Positions 54,714 through 63,801 of a DNA stretch of 64,000 bases are shown here, one piece after another. Within the stretch, counting starts at the first letter, position 1. Each line of letters starts with the position of its first letter. The stretch is from Sphingosinicella sp. BN140058. Its GTDB lineage: Bacteria > Pseudomonadota > Alphaproteobacteria > Sphingomonadales > Sphingomonadaceae. The stretch lies in contig NZ_CP035501.1 of NCBI RefSeq assembly GCF_004135585.1, forward strand, positions 2,303,501 to 2,367,500, given 5' to 3'. Position numbers and translations under genes: made by a program. The notes below the pieces were generated by a model that worked only from the letters and a program-made list of their open reading frames with translations, was not told the DNA's origin and made no database searches.

Positions 54714-55144
54714 CCGACGATCGCTTCTGGGAGAAGCCGCTGTCGAAACTCAGCCGCGCCGAATGGGAATCGCTGTGCGACGGCTGTGGGAAATGCTGCC
54801 TCCACAAGCTGGAAGATGAGGAAACCGGCGAGGTCTTTCCGACCAACGTGGCGTGCAAGCTGCTCGATCGGCGCAGCGGCCAGTGCAGCAACTATCGGGG
54901 GCGCCGTGCCTTCGTTCCCGATTGCATCCGCTTGAACTCCGATATGGTCGGCGGCCTTGGCTGGTTGCCATCGACCTGCGCCTACCGCCTGCGCGACGCG
55001 GGCAAGCCGCTCCCGGACTGGCACTATCTGATTTGCGGCGATCGCGAGGCGGTGCACCGTGCCGGTGCGTCGGTACGCGGCTGGACGATCAGCGAGGACG
55101 ATGCCGGTGACCTCGAATACCACATCGTCGAACGCGAGGTCTGA
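54710..55144 (+). CDS. YcgN family cysteine cluster protein
   Basis: A 144-aa protein of the UPF0260/YcgN family. LCDGCGKCCLHKLED, NVACKLLD, GQCSNYRGRR and PDCIRLN give eight cysteines in the CxxC..CC layout that may bind an Fe-S cluster or zinc. Function unknown. It overlaps the SCO gene and the next gene begins 5 nt on. Confidence 0.9.
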   Translation: MTDDRFWEKPLSKLSRAEWESLCDGCGKCCLHKLEDEETGEVFPTNVACKLLDRRSGQCSNYRGRRAFVPDCIRLNSDMVGGLGWLPSTCAYRLRDAGKPLPDWHYLICGDREAVHRAGASVRGWTISEDDAGDLEYHIVEREV

Positions 55145-55148
55145 TCCG

Positions 55149-55889
55149 GTGCGGCCGGGCTTCCTGCGGCGGAGTCCGCCGGCACCGACCGAAGAGAGGC
55201 TGGTCTTCCGCGGCGGCAGCATCGAAACGGCGCTGAAGCTGACCGTCTCGGCGAGAGCCAAGGTGATGCGCCTTCGCGTCGATCCGCGCAGTGCCGAAGT
55301 GTTGCTGACCATTCCCCGCAGGGTCTCGCGCGCCAGGGCGCTGGCTTGGGCGGTGGAGCATCGTCCCTGGATCGAGAAGCAGCTTGAGGCGATCGTCCCG
55401 GCCGCGCGGCTCGGGCCCGGCGACACCATTCCCCTTTATGATCGCCCGCATCCTATCGTCTGGACGGCGGACGCATCGAGAGTGGTGAGGCTGGAGGACG
55501 AGGCGATCGTCACCGGCGGGCCGCCGGAGACCGTCGAAGCCCGGGTGACTCGCTGGCTGCATCGCCATGCTTTGGATCTGCTGAGTGCCGAGACCGCCGA
55601 ATTCGCCGCGAAGGCGAGCGTCGTGGTCACCAGGGTCGCGGTCGGCGACCCTCGATCCCGTTGGGGCAGCTGCTCCTCGACCGGCGCAATCCGCTACAGC
55701 TGGCGGCTCATCCTGGCACCAGCCACGGTGCGGCGCGCTACCGTCGCCCATGAGGTCGCCCATCGGGTGCACATGAACCACGGACCGCAATTCCACGCTT
55801 TGGTGGAAACGCTGCTGGGTTACGATCCGGCGGCCGCGCGTGCGTGGCTGCGGCGCCACGGCGCCGCCCTTCACCGCATCGGCGGCTGA
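55149..55889 (+). CDS. M48/YgjP-like metalloprotease (DUF45)
   Basis: A 246-aa protein with SARAKVMRLRVDPRSAEVLLTIPRRVS near the start, RWGSCSSTGAIRYSWRLILAP, and the zinc motif HEVAH at 201-205 with a further His about 211-215. This is the YgjP/DUF45 (WLM-related) family of putative zinc peptidases, substrate unknown. Start is GTG; it follows the YcgN-like gene by 4 nt and converges with PBP1A with 12 nt between the stops. Confidence 0.88.
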   Translation: MRPGFLRRSPPAPTEERLVFRGGSIETALKLTVSARAKVMRLRVDPRSAEVLLTIPRRVSRARALAWAVEHRPWIEKQLEAIVPAARLGPGDTIPLYDRPHPIVWTADASRVVRLEDEAIVTGGPPETVEARVTRWLHRHALDLLSAETAEFAAKASVVVTRVAVGDPRSRWGSCSSTGAIRYSWRLILAPATVRRATVAHEVAHRVHMNHGPQFHALVETLLGYDPAAARAWLRRHGAALHRIGG

Positions 55890-55901
55890 CCGGAACCGCG
55901 A

Positions 55902-58004
55902 TCAGTTCAGCCGTGGACGGTCGAACTCCGAGGAGCGCTCACGCGGCGGCGCCGTCCGCTCTTGCGGACGGATAGGAGCCGGCGGCGGCTCACGCCGGTC
56001 CGGATCGGTCGCGCGCTCGACGAGATCCTCGAGCGTCTCCTGCTCCTGCGGACGTCGAGGCAGCTCGGTTCCCGTGATCGGTGCCTCTCCGGCCGGTGGC
56101 GGGTTGATCGGATTGCCGTCGGCGTCGACCATCTGCCCCTGATTGGCGGGCGCGTCATACCAGACTTCTTCGTCGGGCTCCGTCTCCGCCCAATCCGGCG
56201 GCGCCACCTGGGTTTCGAACTGCTCGATCGGACGGCTGGCGACCGCTCGGATCATGAAGTCGTGAAAGGCCTGGGCGGGCGCGCGACCACCCTGCAGGCC
56301 CGGTATCGCCTTGTTGTCGTCGCGGCCCATCCACACGCCGGTGGTGAGACCGCTCGAGAAGCCAAGGAACCAGCCGTCCTTGTTCGAGCTCGTGGTTCCG
56401 GTCTTGCCGGCCACCGGGCGGCCGATCTGCGCGGCACGGCCGGTACCGGTGAGGACCGCGGCCTGCATCAGATCGGTCATCTGGGCGGCGACGTGGGGCG
56501 CGACCAGCACGCGATTCTCGTTGGTTTCGTGCTGGTACAGGAGTTCGCCTTCGGCCGTGGTCACCCTCCGGATCCCGTACGGTACCACCGCGACCCCCTT
56601 GGCGGCCACTGCGGCGAAGGCGCGGGTCATGTCGATCAGACGCACTTCGGAGCTGCCGAGCGCGATCGAGGGATGGGTGCTGACCTTGGTCGTGATGCCG
56701 AAGCGCTGGGCCATGTCGGCGACTGTGCGGAATCCGACTTCCTGGGCAAGCTGGGCGGAGACGGTGTTGATCGATTGGGCGAAGGCCTGGCGGAGCGGGA
56801 TCGCGCCGGCGAATCCCCGATTGCTGTTGCGGGGGCTCCAGCCGCCGATGGTCACCGGCTTGTCCTCCACCATCGAATCCGGCTTGTATCCGAATTCCAG
56901 CGCGGAGAGATAGACGAACAGCTTGAATGCCGAGCCGGGCTGACGATTGGCCTGGGTCGCACGGTTGTAGATCGACTGGACGTAGTCGCGGCCGCCGACC
57001 ATCGCGCGCACCGAGCCGTCGCGGTCGAGCGCCACCAAGGCGCCTTGCGCACCCTTCGGTGTGTTGGCGTTGATCACCTGGTCGGCAAGGCGCTGCATGT
57101 TGGGATCGAGCGTCGTCCAGACTTCGATCGGCTCGATATTCTCCTCAATCAGCGTATCGAGCTGCGGCAGTACCCAGTCGGTGAAATAGCGGACGCTGTT
57201 CTGCTTGGGCGTCGGCACGATGCGGACGTCCGCCGGCTCGGCGGCGAACGCCTCCGAATCGGTGATTTCGCCATTCTTCCGCATCAGCTCGATCACCACG
57301 CTGGCGCGGCTGCGCGCAGCCTCGGCATCGGCGGTAGGGGAGTAATTGGAGGGGGCCTTGACGAGGCCGGCGATGATCGCCGCTTCGGCAAGCGAAAGCG
57401 TGTCCGCGGAGTGGCCGAAGAAGCGCCGGGACGCCGCATCGATGCCATAGGCGCCGCCGCCGAAATAAACGCGGTTGAGATAGAGTTCGAGGATCTGTTC
57501 CTTGGAGAACTTCCGCTCGAGCGCGAGCGCCAGGATGCCTTCGCGAACCTTGCGGCCGTAGCTGCGGTCGCTGGTCAGGAAGATGTTGCGGGCCAGCTGC
57601 TGACTGATCGTCGAGACGCCGCGAACCTTGTCATCGCGCTGGAAGCTGACCTGTATCCCGCGCAGGATGCCGACCGGATCGACGCCAGGATGGTAGTGGA
57701 AACGTCGATCCTCAACGGCGATCATCGCCTTCTTCATGATCTCGGGAATTTGGTCGGACGTCAGCCAGCGACCGAAGCTCGGCCCGAGCGACACCAGCGT
57801 CGAGCCGTCGGCGGCGCGCACCCGGATCATCTGGCCGAGATTGTCGCGCCGCACCAGTTCCTGATAGGTCGGCAACTGGCTCATCGCGATCCCGACTGCC
57901 ACCACAAGGGCGATCAGACCCAGCAGGCTGCCGTACAGTCCGACTTTGAAGATGGTGACCAGCGTGCGCTTGAACCGCGAGCGCTTAGGAGCTTCAGTGG
58001 CCAT
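55902..58004 (-). CDS. Penicillin-binding protein 1A (bifunctional)
   Basis: A 700-aa class A PBP anchored by one N-terminal helix (about 18-40). The transglycosylase domain has the catalytic Glu98 in EDRRFHYH and the KFSKEQILELYLNRVYFG block; the transpeptidase has Ser358 (SAFK), the SIN motif and KTGT at Lys534. A Pro/Arg-rich, probably disordered tail (about 625-700) follows. It polymerises and crosslinks peptidoglycan. A 684-aa open frame opposite it is an antisense by-product. Confidence 0.95.
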   Translation of the reverse strand: MATEAPKRSRFKRTLVTIFKVGLYGSLLGLIALVVAVGIAMSQLPTYQELVRRDNLGQMIRVRAADGSTLVSLGPSFGRWLTSDQIPEIMKKAMIAVEDRRFHYHPGVDPVGILRGIQVSFQRDDKVRGVSTISQQLARNIFLTSDRSYGRKVREGILALALERKFSKEQILELYLNRVYFGGGAYGIDAASRRFFGHSADTLSLAEAAIIAGLVKAPSNYSPTADAEAARSRASVVIELMRKNGEITDSEAFAAEPADVRIVPTPKQNSVRYFTDWVLPQLDTLIEENIEPIEVWTTLDPNMQRLADQVINANTPKGAQGALVALDRDGSVRAMVGGRDYVQSIYNRATQANRQPGSAFKLFVYLSALEFGYKPDSMVEDKPVTIGGWSPRNSNRGFAGAIPLRQAFAQSINTVSAQLAQEVGFRTVADMAQRFGITTKVSTHPSIALGSSEVRLIDMTRAFAAVAAKGVAVVPYGIRRVTTAEGELLYQHETNENRVLVAPHVAAQMTDLMQAAVLTGTGRAAQIGRPVAGKTGTTSSNKDGWFLGFSSGLTTGVWMGRDDNKAIPGLQGGRAPAQAFHDFMIRAVASRPIEQFETQVAPPDWAETEPDEEVWYDAPANQGQMVDADGNPINPPPAGEAPITGTELPRRPQEQETLEDLVERATDPDRREPPPAPIRPQERTAPPRERSSEFDRPRLN

Positions 58005-58174
58005 TCTCGCCCTTGACCCAGGTTGAGGCGACCGTGACAGCCGCGGTCGCCGTTACGCAAATCAGGGCCGTTCGCTCGATCCTGATTCACACCCGGGCCG
58101 GATCCGGCTCGGGACGATTGAGCGCTAGGGATAGGGCCTCGCAACGCGGCGAACAAGCCGCACGCGGTAAGGGA

Positions 58175-59497
58175 TTATACGGCCGGCGCTGCGGCACGCC
58201 GATTTCGCCGCATCAGCAGGTAGACGGGGAATCCGCTGGCGAGCAGCCCCGCACCCCACGCGGTCGGCTCCGCCCCCGCGCCATAGATCGCCCACAGCGC
58301 GTAGAAAGTGCCGACGATCGCGGTCACCACCAGCAAGGGAGAGCGATCCATGCGGCCGGTGCCCTGAAGCCGCAGCGCCGCCAGGGCGCAGGCGAGATAG
58401 GCGACGAGCGAGGCGAGGGTCGAAACCAACGCCATGAAGACGAACAGATCGCCCATCGAACGCGTCGCATTGCTGAGGATCAAGAGCGTGACCAGTCCGC
58501 TCGAGACGAGATGGGCGCGAACAGGGACGCCGGCACGGCTTGCGCGCCCGATCCAGGCCGGAAACACGCCGTCCCGAGCGAGCGCGGGCGGCATCTCTCC
58601 CTGAATCAGTACCCAGCCGTTGACCGCTCCCAGCGCGCTGATGGTCGCGAACAGCGCGACGAGGGAGGCCGGTCCCTCGCCCCAATAGCGGCCGATGAAA
58701 TCGGCGAACGGCGCGTTCGACTGCGCCGCTTGGTCGGCCGGGAGCAGCAGCGCGACGCCCGAGCAGGCGACGAGATAGATGATGCCCGCGGTGAGCGTGC
58801 CGATGATCGTCGCGCGCGGGATCGTCCGCTCGGGAGTCTCGACATGTCCGGCGGGGATCGTTGCCGATTCGAAGCCGACCATGGCCCACAAGGTGAGCGC
58901 GGCCGTTGCGGTGACCGAGGCGAAGCTGATGTCCTCGGCCCGGAACGGCACGCTCGGTGCGGGGGTGGCGCTGGCGCCGACGCCGACCACGAGGGTGAGT
59001 AAGATCGCCGCCGCAAGCGGCAGCACCTTGAGGATCGTGGTGACCAGCTGCACGCCGCCGGCGCCGCGCAAGCTGAGGCAGTTGATCAGGGTGAAGGTCC
59101 AGACGAAACCGATCGCCGGCAGCACCGGCTGGGCCGCGAGTGCCGGCAGGAAGTGGCTGAGGTAGCTGACCGCCGCAAGCGCGATCGTCGCGACCGCGGT
59201 CCACACCGAGATCCAGTAGCTCCAGGCCACCGCAAAGCCGGGTGCGGGTCCGAACGCCTCACGGCAAAAGGCGTAAGGACCGCCGGCGCGCGGGAACCGA
59301 CGGGCGAGCATCGCGAACACGTAGGCTAGGCACAACGCTCCGCCGATCGTCACCATCCAGCCGAAGATCGCGTTCCATCCATAAGGCGCCAGCTGACGGG
59401 GCATCAGAAACACGCCCGAGCCGATCATGTTGCCGATGACCAGGGCGAGGCAGATCCAGAAGCCGAAAACGCGTGTCTGGGGAGAGGCGGAGGACAT
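58175..59497 (-). CDS. APC family amino-acid permease
   Basis: A 440-aa transporter with about 12 helices. NMIGSGVFLMPRQLAPYG near the start is the substrate-coordinating unwound helix of the APC superfamily, followed by ARRFPRAGGPYAFCREAFG. It resembles AdiC/ArcD-type exchangers or YjeH/CadB-like proteins. Exact substrate unknown. The ATG 59497 gives the usual short lead. Its start is 570 nt from the phosphofructokinase stop, a gap that holds tRNA-Leu. Confidence 0.88.
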   Translation of the reverse strand: MSSASPQTRVFGFWICLALVIGNMIGSGVFLMPRQLAPYGWNAIFGWMVTIGGALCLAYVFAMLARRFPRAGGPYAFCREAFGPAPGFAVAWSYWISVWTAVATIALAAVSYLSHFLPALAAQPVLPAIGFVWTFTLINCLSLRGAGGVQLVTTILKVLPLAAAILLTLVVGVGASATPAPSVPFRAEDISFASVTATAALTLWAMVGFESATIPAGHVETPERTIPRATIIGTLTAGIIYLVACSGVALLLPADQAAQSNAPFADFIGRYWGEGPASLVALFATISALGAVNGWVLIQGEMPPALARDGVFPAWIGRASRAGVPVRAHLVSSGLVTLLILSNATRSMGDLFVFMALVSTLASLVAYLACALAALRLQGTGRMDRSPLLVVTAIVGTFYALWAIYGAGAEPTAWGAGLLASGFPVYLLMRRNRRAAAPAV

Positions 59498-59872
59498 GAA
59501 ACGGGCCTATCGGCCCGGAAGGGGCGAATCCAGCGGGAAGCTCTCAACCCCGCAGGCACGTCCTTCGATGTCGAGCGACGCGACCCAGATCGATCCGCAC
59601 GTCGGCTTCTCCGTATCCGCGAATACGCCGCCGTGGCACGCCGTCAATGTCGCCGACTTATGGATCTGGTCCACGCATGGCGCCGGCTCCGTCATCGAAC
59701 AGGCCGTCATCGCTGGTGAGGTGCGGCTGCCCGATTAGCCCGTATAGATCGCCGCGGCTGGAGGTGCAGGCGCTACGATGTAGTCTGCACCGAATGGCGC
59801 GACCGGAACGTCAAAGACGAAATGGCCTGAAGCCCCTGCGGCAGCGTCTCTGGACGCCTTCCGCGAAATCCT
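59498..59872. other. Unresolved stretch before tRNA-Leu with two competing small frames
   Basis: Between the permease start and tRNA-Leu two short frames overlap: a 56-aa plus frame (59568-59738, beginning MSSDATQID, with a WSTHGAGSVIEQ segment) and a 67-aa minus frame (59507-59710, with four Cys). A further minus frame from the tRNA side ends at 59735 with VAPFGADYIVAP. None has a clear ribosome site or a family I recognise. The stretch may hold a gene remnant next to a tRNA, or be non-coding. No att repeat was seen by eye. Confidence 0.35.
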
Positions 59873-59959
59873 GGTGCGGTCGAGAAGACTCGAACTTCCA
59901 CGTCCTTTCGGACACAGCGACCTCAACGCTGCGCGTCTACCAATTCCGCCACGACCGCA
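59873..59959 (-). tRNA. tRNA-Leu(GAG)
   Basis: Complete on the minus strand: acceptor GCGGTCG pairs with CGACCGC, D arm with GGCGGAATTGGTAGACGC, anticodon stem CAGCG / CGCTG around TTGAGGT (anticodon GAG), a long variable arm TGTCCGAAAGGACG typical of leucine tRNA, T arm with TTCGAGT, discriminator A and an encoded CCA. Reads CTC and CTT. Confidence 0.94.
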
Positions 59960-60067
59960 CGTGATTACCGCCGGAGCAAGCTACCCCGGTGGCTGGTAGG
60001 AGCGCGCCTCTAGCAAAGGGTCCGAAGACGCGCAATGCGCTTTTTGGAAGGCTGGTATTTCTCCTGA

Positions 60068-61171
60068 TCAGTAGAGGAACATCGGCATTCCCTCGATGCG
60101 CATCAGCTTGGCGCGATAGGCGATCGGATCGTAGAGCCCGCCGACGTCGACGCTCTTGGTACCCTCGAGCAAGGTGCCGGCAGGCACATGCCCGTAATTG
60201 CCGCCTTTCAAGGTCACCATCCGGCCCTTCTCGCCGCGCTGCAGAAGCTGGATCGCAAGGCCGCCGAAGGCCAGGCCGACCATCCGGTCCATCGCATCGG
60301 GCTCGCCGGCGCGCATGAGATAGGCGAGCTCCTGGTGGACGATCCCGCAACCGAGCTGCTTCTGGATCGCGCGGCCGAGGCGATGGCCGATGCCGACATC
60401 GTCACGCTCGCTCGCCGGCTTGGAAAGCTCCGCGCCAGTCTCGCTGGTCTCGCCATGGATGCTCGCGCCCTCCGAGATCACGCACATGGCATAATGCGCC
60501 GGATTGGACGCCTTGTCCTCGGCCAGCAACGGCAACAGGCGGCCGAGATCCGCAGGCACTTCCGAGATGACGGTGCGATCGACCTGGGCGAGGAAACCGG
60601 CGAGCAAGGCGGTCTCGCCGCTGCGGCGTCCGAACAGCTCGATCACCCCGATCCGCTCGTGGCTTTCGACCGTGGTCCGAAGCGCGTTGATCGCCTCGAC
60701 CGACCGGCTTACCGCCGTGGAGAAGCCGATGCAGTAATCGGTGCCGTAGACGTCATTGTCCATCGTCTTCGGGATCGAGATGACCGGCACGCCTTGATCG
60801 GCAAGATGCGCGGAGAAACGCAGGGTCCCGTCACCGCCAAGGGTAATCATCGCATCGATGCCCAGCGCGTCCAGCACGTGGAGCACCTTCGCGGTTTGAT
60901 CTCCCGTCTTGAGCGTTCTCGGATCCAGCCGAGAGGTGTGGAGGATCGTGCCGCCCGTCCGATCGATACCGCGCACCCCGTCACGGGTCAGCGGCACGCT
61001 GCCGCTGGCGATGCTTTCGGGATCATCGGGATCGATGCCCAGCACCCCCTCCCAGCCGCGGCGGAAGCCCACCACCTCCCAGCCGAGATCGTCCGCGGAC
61101 ATCATGATCGAACGGATGCACGGATTGAGACCGGGTACGTCGCCGCCGCCGGTAAGGATCCCGATCCGCAT
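60068..61171 (-). CDS. 6-phosphofructokinase (group III, probably ATP-dependent)
   Basis: A 367-aa PFK. GGGDVPGLN (about 8-16) binds nucleotide, GGDGT is at 112-116 and PKTMDND at 134-140. Gly in GGDGT favours ATP as donor (pyrophosphate enzymes usually have GGDD), while the Lys of PKTMDND is the form seen in group III enzymes; together they suggest an ATP-dependent group III PFK. Phosphate donor use is inferred. Most sphingomonads use the Entner-Doudoroff route, so the role needs thought. Confidence 0.92.
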   Translation of the reverse strand: MRIGILTGGGDVPGLNPCIRSIMMSADDLGWEVVGFRRGWEGVLGIDPDDPESIASGSVPLTRDGVRGIDRTGGTILHTSRLDPRTLKTGDQTAKVLHVLDALGIDAMITLGGDGTLRFSAHLADQGVPVISIPKTMDNDVYGTDYCIGFSTAVSRSVEAINALRTTVESHERIGVIELFGRRSGETALLAGFLAQVDRTVISEVPADLGRLLPLLAEDKASNPAHYAMCVISEGASIHGETSETGAELSKPASERDDVGIGHRLGRAIQKQLGCGIVHQELAYLMRAGEPDAMDRMVGLAFGGLAIQLLQRGEKGRMVTLKGGNYGHVPAGTLLEGTKSVDVGGLYDPIAYRAKLMRIEGMPMFLY

Positions 61172-61184
61172 CAGCCGCCGCGGC

Positions 61185-62021
61185 TCAGGCCGTCGGCCCG
61201 AAGCTGACCGCTATGGACGCGGCGTCTCGCGGCACATCCATATCGCTGCCGTTGATCGTGGTGCTCGCGCCCGGCTGCAGCTCCGGCACCGGGGCCGAGA
61301 TGAAGAAGGCGTAGATCGCGCGACCTTGTGCATTCCGCACTTCGACCTTCACCGGAGGAACGCGTTGCACGATCCTCGTCGGATTGCTGATCGTGCCGGC
61401 CACCGAGAAGAATTCGTTTCCGCTCGCGAGCGTGCTTCGATGCGGCTTGAGGTCGATCTTAAGCGGGCTGCCGCTCGGCGCTTTGAGACCCAGCCGTCCG
61501 GCCGTACCCGGCACGCCATAATAAAGGATCGCAGCCGTTGCCGACAGCATCAGCGCGGCGGCGACGACTGCCAGGATGGTCAGCAGCCGCGCGCGATTGC
61601 GGCGCGGGCGGAACGGCGGCTCGTGCGCGAAGGCATCGAATTGCTGGGGGGCAATATCGGGCTCTTCAGGGCCGAGGATCGAGGAAGGGGGCCGGGGCGC
61701 GGCACGCGGCACCTCGTGTTGCTTGGCGTAAACGGGCTCGGTCGGCGTGGGCTGCGGCCGAGCGATCGGCGCTTCCTCCACCGGAGGCGCGGCCGCACGG
61801 GCGGCGACGGGCTGCGGCCCCGCATATCCCGGCTCCCGGGGAGGCGGCGGCGGCGGCGGGGCCGCGGCGGGCTGGGCATGGCTCGTCGAGGCGCGCGGCG
61901 GCGGCGGGTCCTGGAACCAGCTATGACGGCAATTGGCGCACCGCACCTGGCGCCCGGACGTTCCGACGGCGCTGTCGGGAACGACATAACGGGTTTTGCA
62001 GGCAGGACAGCTCAGGATCAT
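61185..62021 (-). CDS. MJ0042-type zinc-ribbon membrane protein
   Basis: A 278-aa protein. An N-terminal MJ0042-type zinc ribbon ([33 protein letters not shown], reported here by its CxxC pairs at about residues 5-8 and 28-31) is joined by a Pro/Ala-rich segment (about 38-150) to one transmembrane helix (about 148-170) and a C-terminal beta-sandwich-like domain (about 185-275) with a DUF3426-like pattern. It resembles alphaproteobacterial proteins next to ftsEX. Function unknown. Start 62021; divergent from ftsE with 134 nt between. Confidence 0.8.
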   Translation of the reverse strand: MILSCPACKTRYVVPDSAVGTSGRQVRCANCRHSWFQDPPPPRASTSHAQPAAAPPPPPPPREPGYAGPQPVAARAAAPPVEEAPIARPQPTPTEPVYAKQHEVPRAAPRPPSSILGPEEPDIAPQQFDAFAHEPPFRPRRNRARLLTILAVVAAALMLSATAAILYYGVPGTAGRLGLKAPSGSPLKIDLKPHRSTLASGNEFFSVAGTISNPTRIVQRVPPVKVEVRNAQGRAIYAFFISAPVPELQPGASTTINGSDMDVPRDAASIAVSFGPTA

Positions 62022-62155
62022 GTGTTCAGGAAGGCCCGCTCTCAGGTGCTCGTTCAGAATCCAAGCACATGTTGTACCGCCCATGCAAGCGAATGCGCCT
62101 TTTTCGGAGGTTTACGGCCCGCCTTGCGGCGTGCCATTGACGCTGCAAGGGGCAG

Positions 62156-62908
62156 ATGACGCGCAGCATGGCAAGATTTGGAGCGGAGGCGGGCCTGAAC
62201 AGCCCCGGCAGCATCGTTCAGTTCGACAATGTCGGCCTGCGCTACGGCACGGGCGCTGAAACCCTGTCCGACCTCACCTTTTCGCTTCGTCACGGCGGCT
62301 TCTACTTCCTGACCGGGCCTTCGGGCGCGGGCAAGACGTCGCTGCTCAGGCTGCTCTATCTGGCGCAAAGGCCGAGCCGCGGCCTCATCCGGCTGTTCGG
62401 CGAGGACATCGTGACGATGCCGCGCAACCGCCTGCCGGGCTTCCGCCGACGGATCGGCGTGGTCTTCCAGGATTTTCGGCTGGTCTCCCATCTCTCCGCC
62501 TACGACAACGTGGCCCTGCCGCTGCGGGTGGCGGGGGTCGAAGAACATGATCTCGAGACGCCGGTGAAGGAGATGCTGGCCTGGGTCGGCCTCGGTCACC
62601 GCGCGTCCGCGCGGCCTGCGACCCTGTCGGGTGGCGAGCAGCAAAGGGTTGCGATCGCGCGCGCGGTGATCGCGCGGCCCGAACTCCTCGTCGCCGACGA
62701 GCCAACCGGGAACGTCGATCCGGAAATGGCCAAGCGCCTGCTCCACCTGTTCGACAGTCTGAACAAGCTCGGCACGACGATCGTCGTCGCCACCCACGAT
62801 CTCCACCTGCTCTCCAGCATCGCCCGCGCGGAGATGCTGCGGCTCGATCGCGGGCAATTGCTCGATCCCACCGGCGCGCTTCGCCATCCGCCGAGATCGC
62901 ACGGATGA
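62156..62908 (+). CDS. ftsE: Cell division ATP-binding protein FtsE
   Basis: A 250-aa ABC ATPase. Walker A GPSGAGKTS is at 54-62, the Q-loop FQDFRLVSHLSAYDNVALPL follows, then LSGGEQQRVAIARAVIARPELLVADEPTGN (signature and Walker B). With FtsX it regulates septal peptidoglycan hydrolases during division. Ribosome site AAGGGG. The ftsX start overlaps its stop by 4 nt. Confidence 0.95.
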   Translation: MTRSMARFGAEAGLNSPGSIVQFDNVGLRYGTGAETLSDLTFSLRHGGFYFLTGPSGAGKTSLLRLLYLAQRPSRGLIRLFGEDIVTMPRNRLPGFRRRIGVVFQDFRLVSHLSAYDNVALPLRVAGVEEHDLETPVKEMLAWVGLGHRASARPATLSGGEQQRVAIARAVIARPELLVADEPTGNVDPEMAKRLLHLFDSLNKLGTTIVVATHDLHLLSSIARAEMLRLDRGQLLDPTGALRHPPRSHG

Positions 62909-63801
62909 AGGGCGGCGTCCGCAGGTTCGGCGCGGCCGATCGCCGCCTGCTGCCCGAGGGCCGACTGTCGGGGCCGATGCCGTGGGTGATCGCGATCATG
63001 ATGTTCCTGACCGTGCTCGCGGCGGCGGCGGGCCTCGGTCTCGGCAGCGCCGCGGCGAGCCTCGATCGCGACACCGGTACCCGGGCCACCATCCAGATCG
63101 TCGAAGCCAATCCCGACCGCCGCGAAGCGCAGGCGCAGGCGGCGATGGCGGCGATCGAGCAGCAGTCGGGGATCCAGTCGGTTCGCCGCGTTCGCGAAAG
63201 CGAGATGGAGGAACTGCTGGAGCCGTGGCTCGGCGCCGGCGGCCTGGAAGGGGATTTGCCGATCCCGGTGATGATCGAGCTCGATCTGTCGCCCGACGCC
63301 TATGCCCGCCTCGACAGCCTGCGCGCGGCGATCGTCGAGGCGGCACCCTCGGCCAGGGTCGACGACAATGCCCAGTGGCTTGCGCCGCTCGCCTCGCTGA
63401 TCGGTTCGCTGCGGCTGCTCGCCGCCGGCCTCGTCGTGCTGATGATCGGCGCGACGGCGGCAACGGTGGTGCTCGCCGCGCGGGCCTCGCTCGACACGCA
63501 TCGCGGCACCATCGAAGTGCTGCACCTGATGGGCGCGACCGATGTCCAGGTTGCCCGGCTCTTTCAGCGCCGGATCGCGCTCGATGCGCTGTTCGGCGGC
63601 ATCGTCGGCCTTGCCGCTGCGGCCGGTGTCCTCCTCCTCATCGGCAACCGGGTCGGTGCGCTCGGGTCTGATCTGCTCGGCTCCGCGCATCTGCCGATCC
63701 TGAGCTGGGCGATCCTGGTCGCGCTGCCGGTCTGCGGCGTGGCGCTCGCAATGGTGGTGGCGCGGGCCACCATTCTTCGTGCATTGGGACGGATGTTGTG
63801 A
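62905..63801 (+). CDS. ftsX: Cell division protein FtsX
   Basis: A 298-aa membrane protein with an N-terminal helix (about 25-50), a periplasmic region (about 52-165) and three C-terminal helices (about 170-290). IEVLHLMGATDVQVARLFQRRI is the conserved coupling loop. Its periplasmic loop would recruit a cell-wall hydrolase activator such as EnvC. It overlaps ftsE by 4 nt and the YdcF-like gene by 4 nt. Confidence 0.93.
   Translation: MKGGVRRFGAADRRLLPEGRLSGPMPWVIAIMMFLTVLAAAAGLGLGSAAASLDRDTGTRATIQIVEANPDRREAQAQAAMAAIEQQSGIQSVRRVRESEMEELLEPWLGAGGLEGDLPIPVMIELDLSPDAYARLDSLRAAIVEAAPSARVDDNAQWLAPLASLIGSLRLLAAGLVVLMIGATAATVVLAARASLDTHRGTIEVLHLMGATDVQVARLFQRRIALDALFGGIVGLAAAAGVLLLIGNRVGALGSDLLGSAHLPILSWAILVALPVCGVALAMVVARATILRALGRML

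Noticed and set aside
55962..58016. 684-aa open frame on the plus strand opposite PBP1A
   Set aside because: Its frame mirrors GC-rich codon bias of the real gene; the translation is Arg/Gly/His-rich with no motif, while PBP1A on the other strand has all catalytic motifs.
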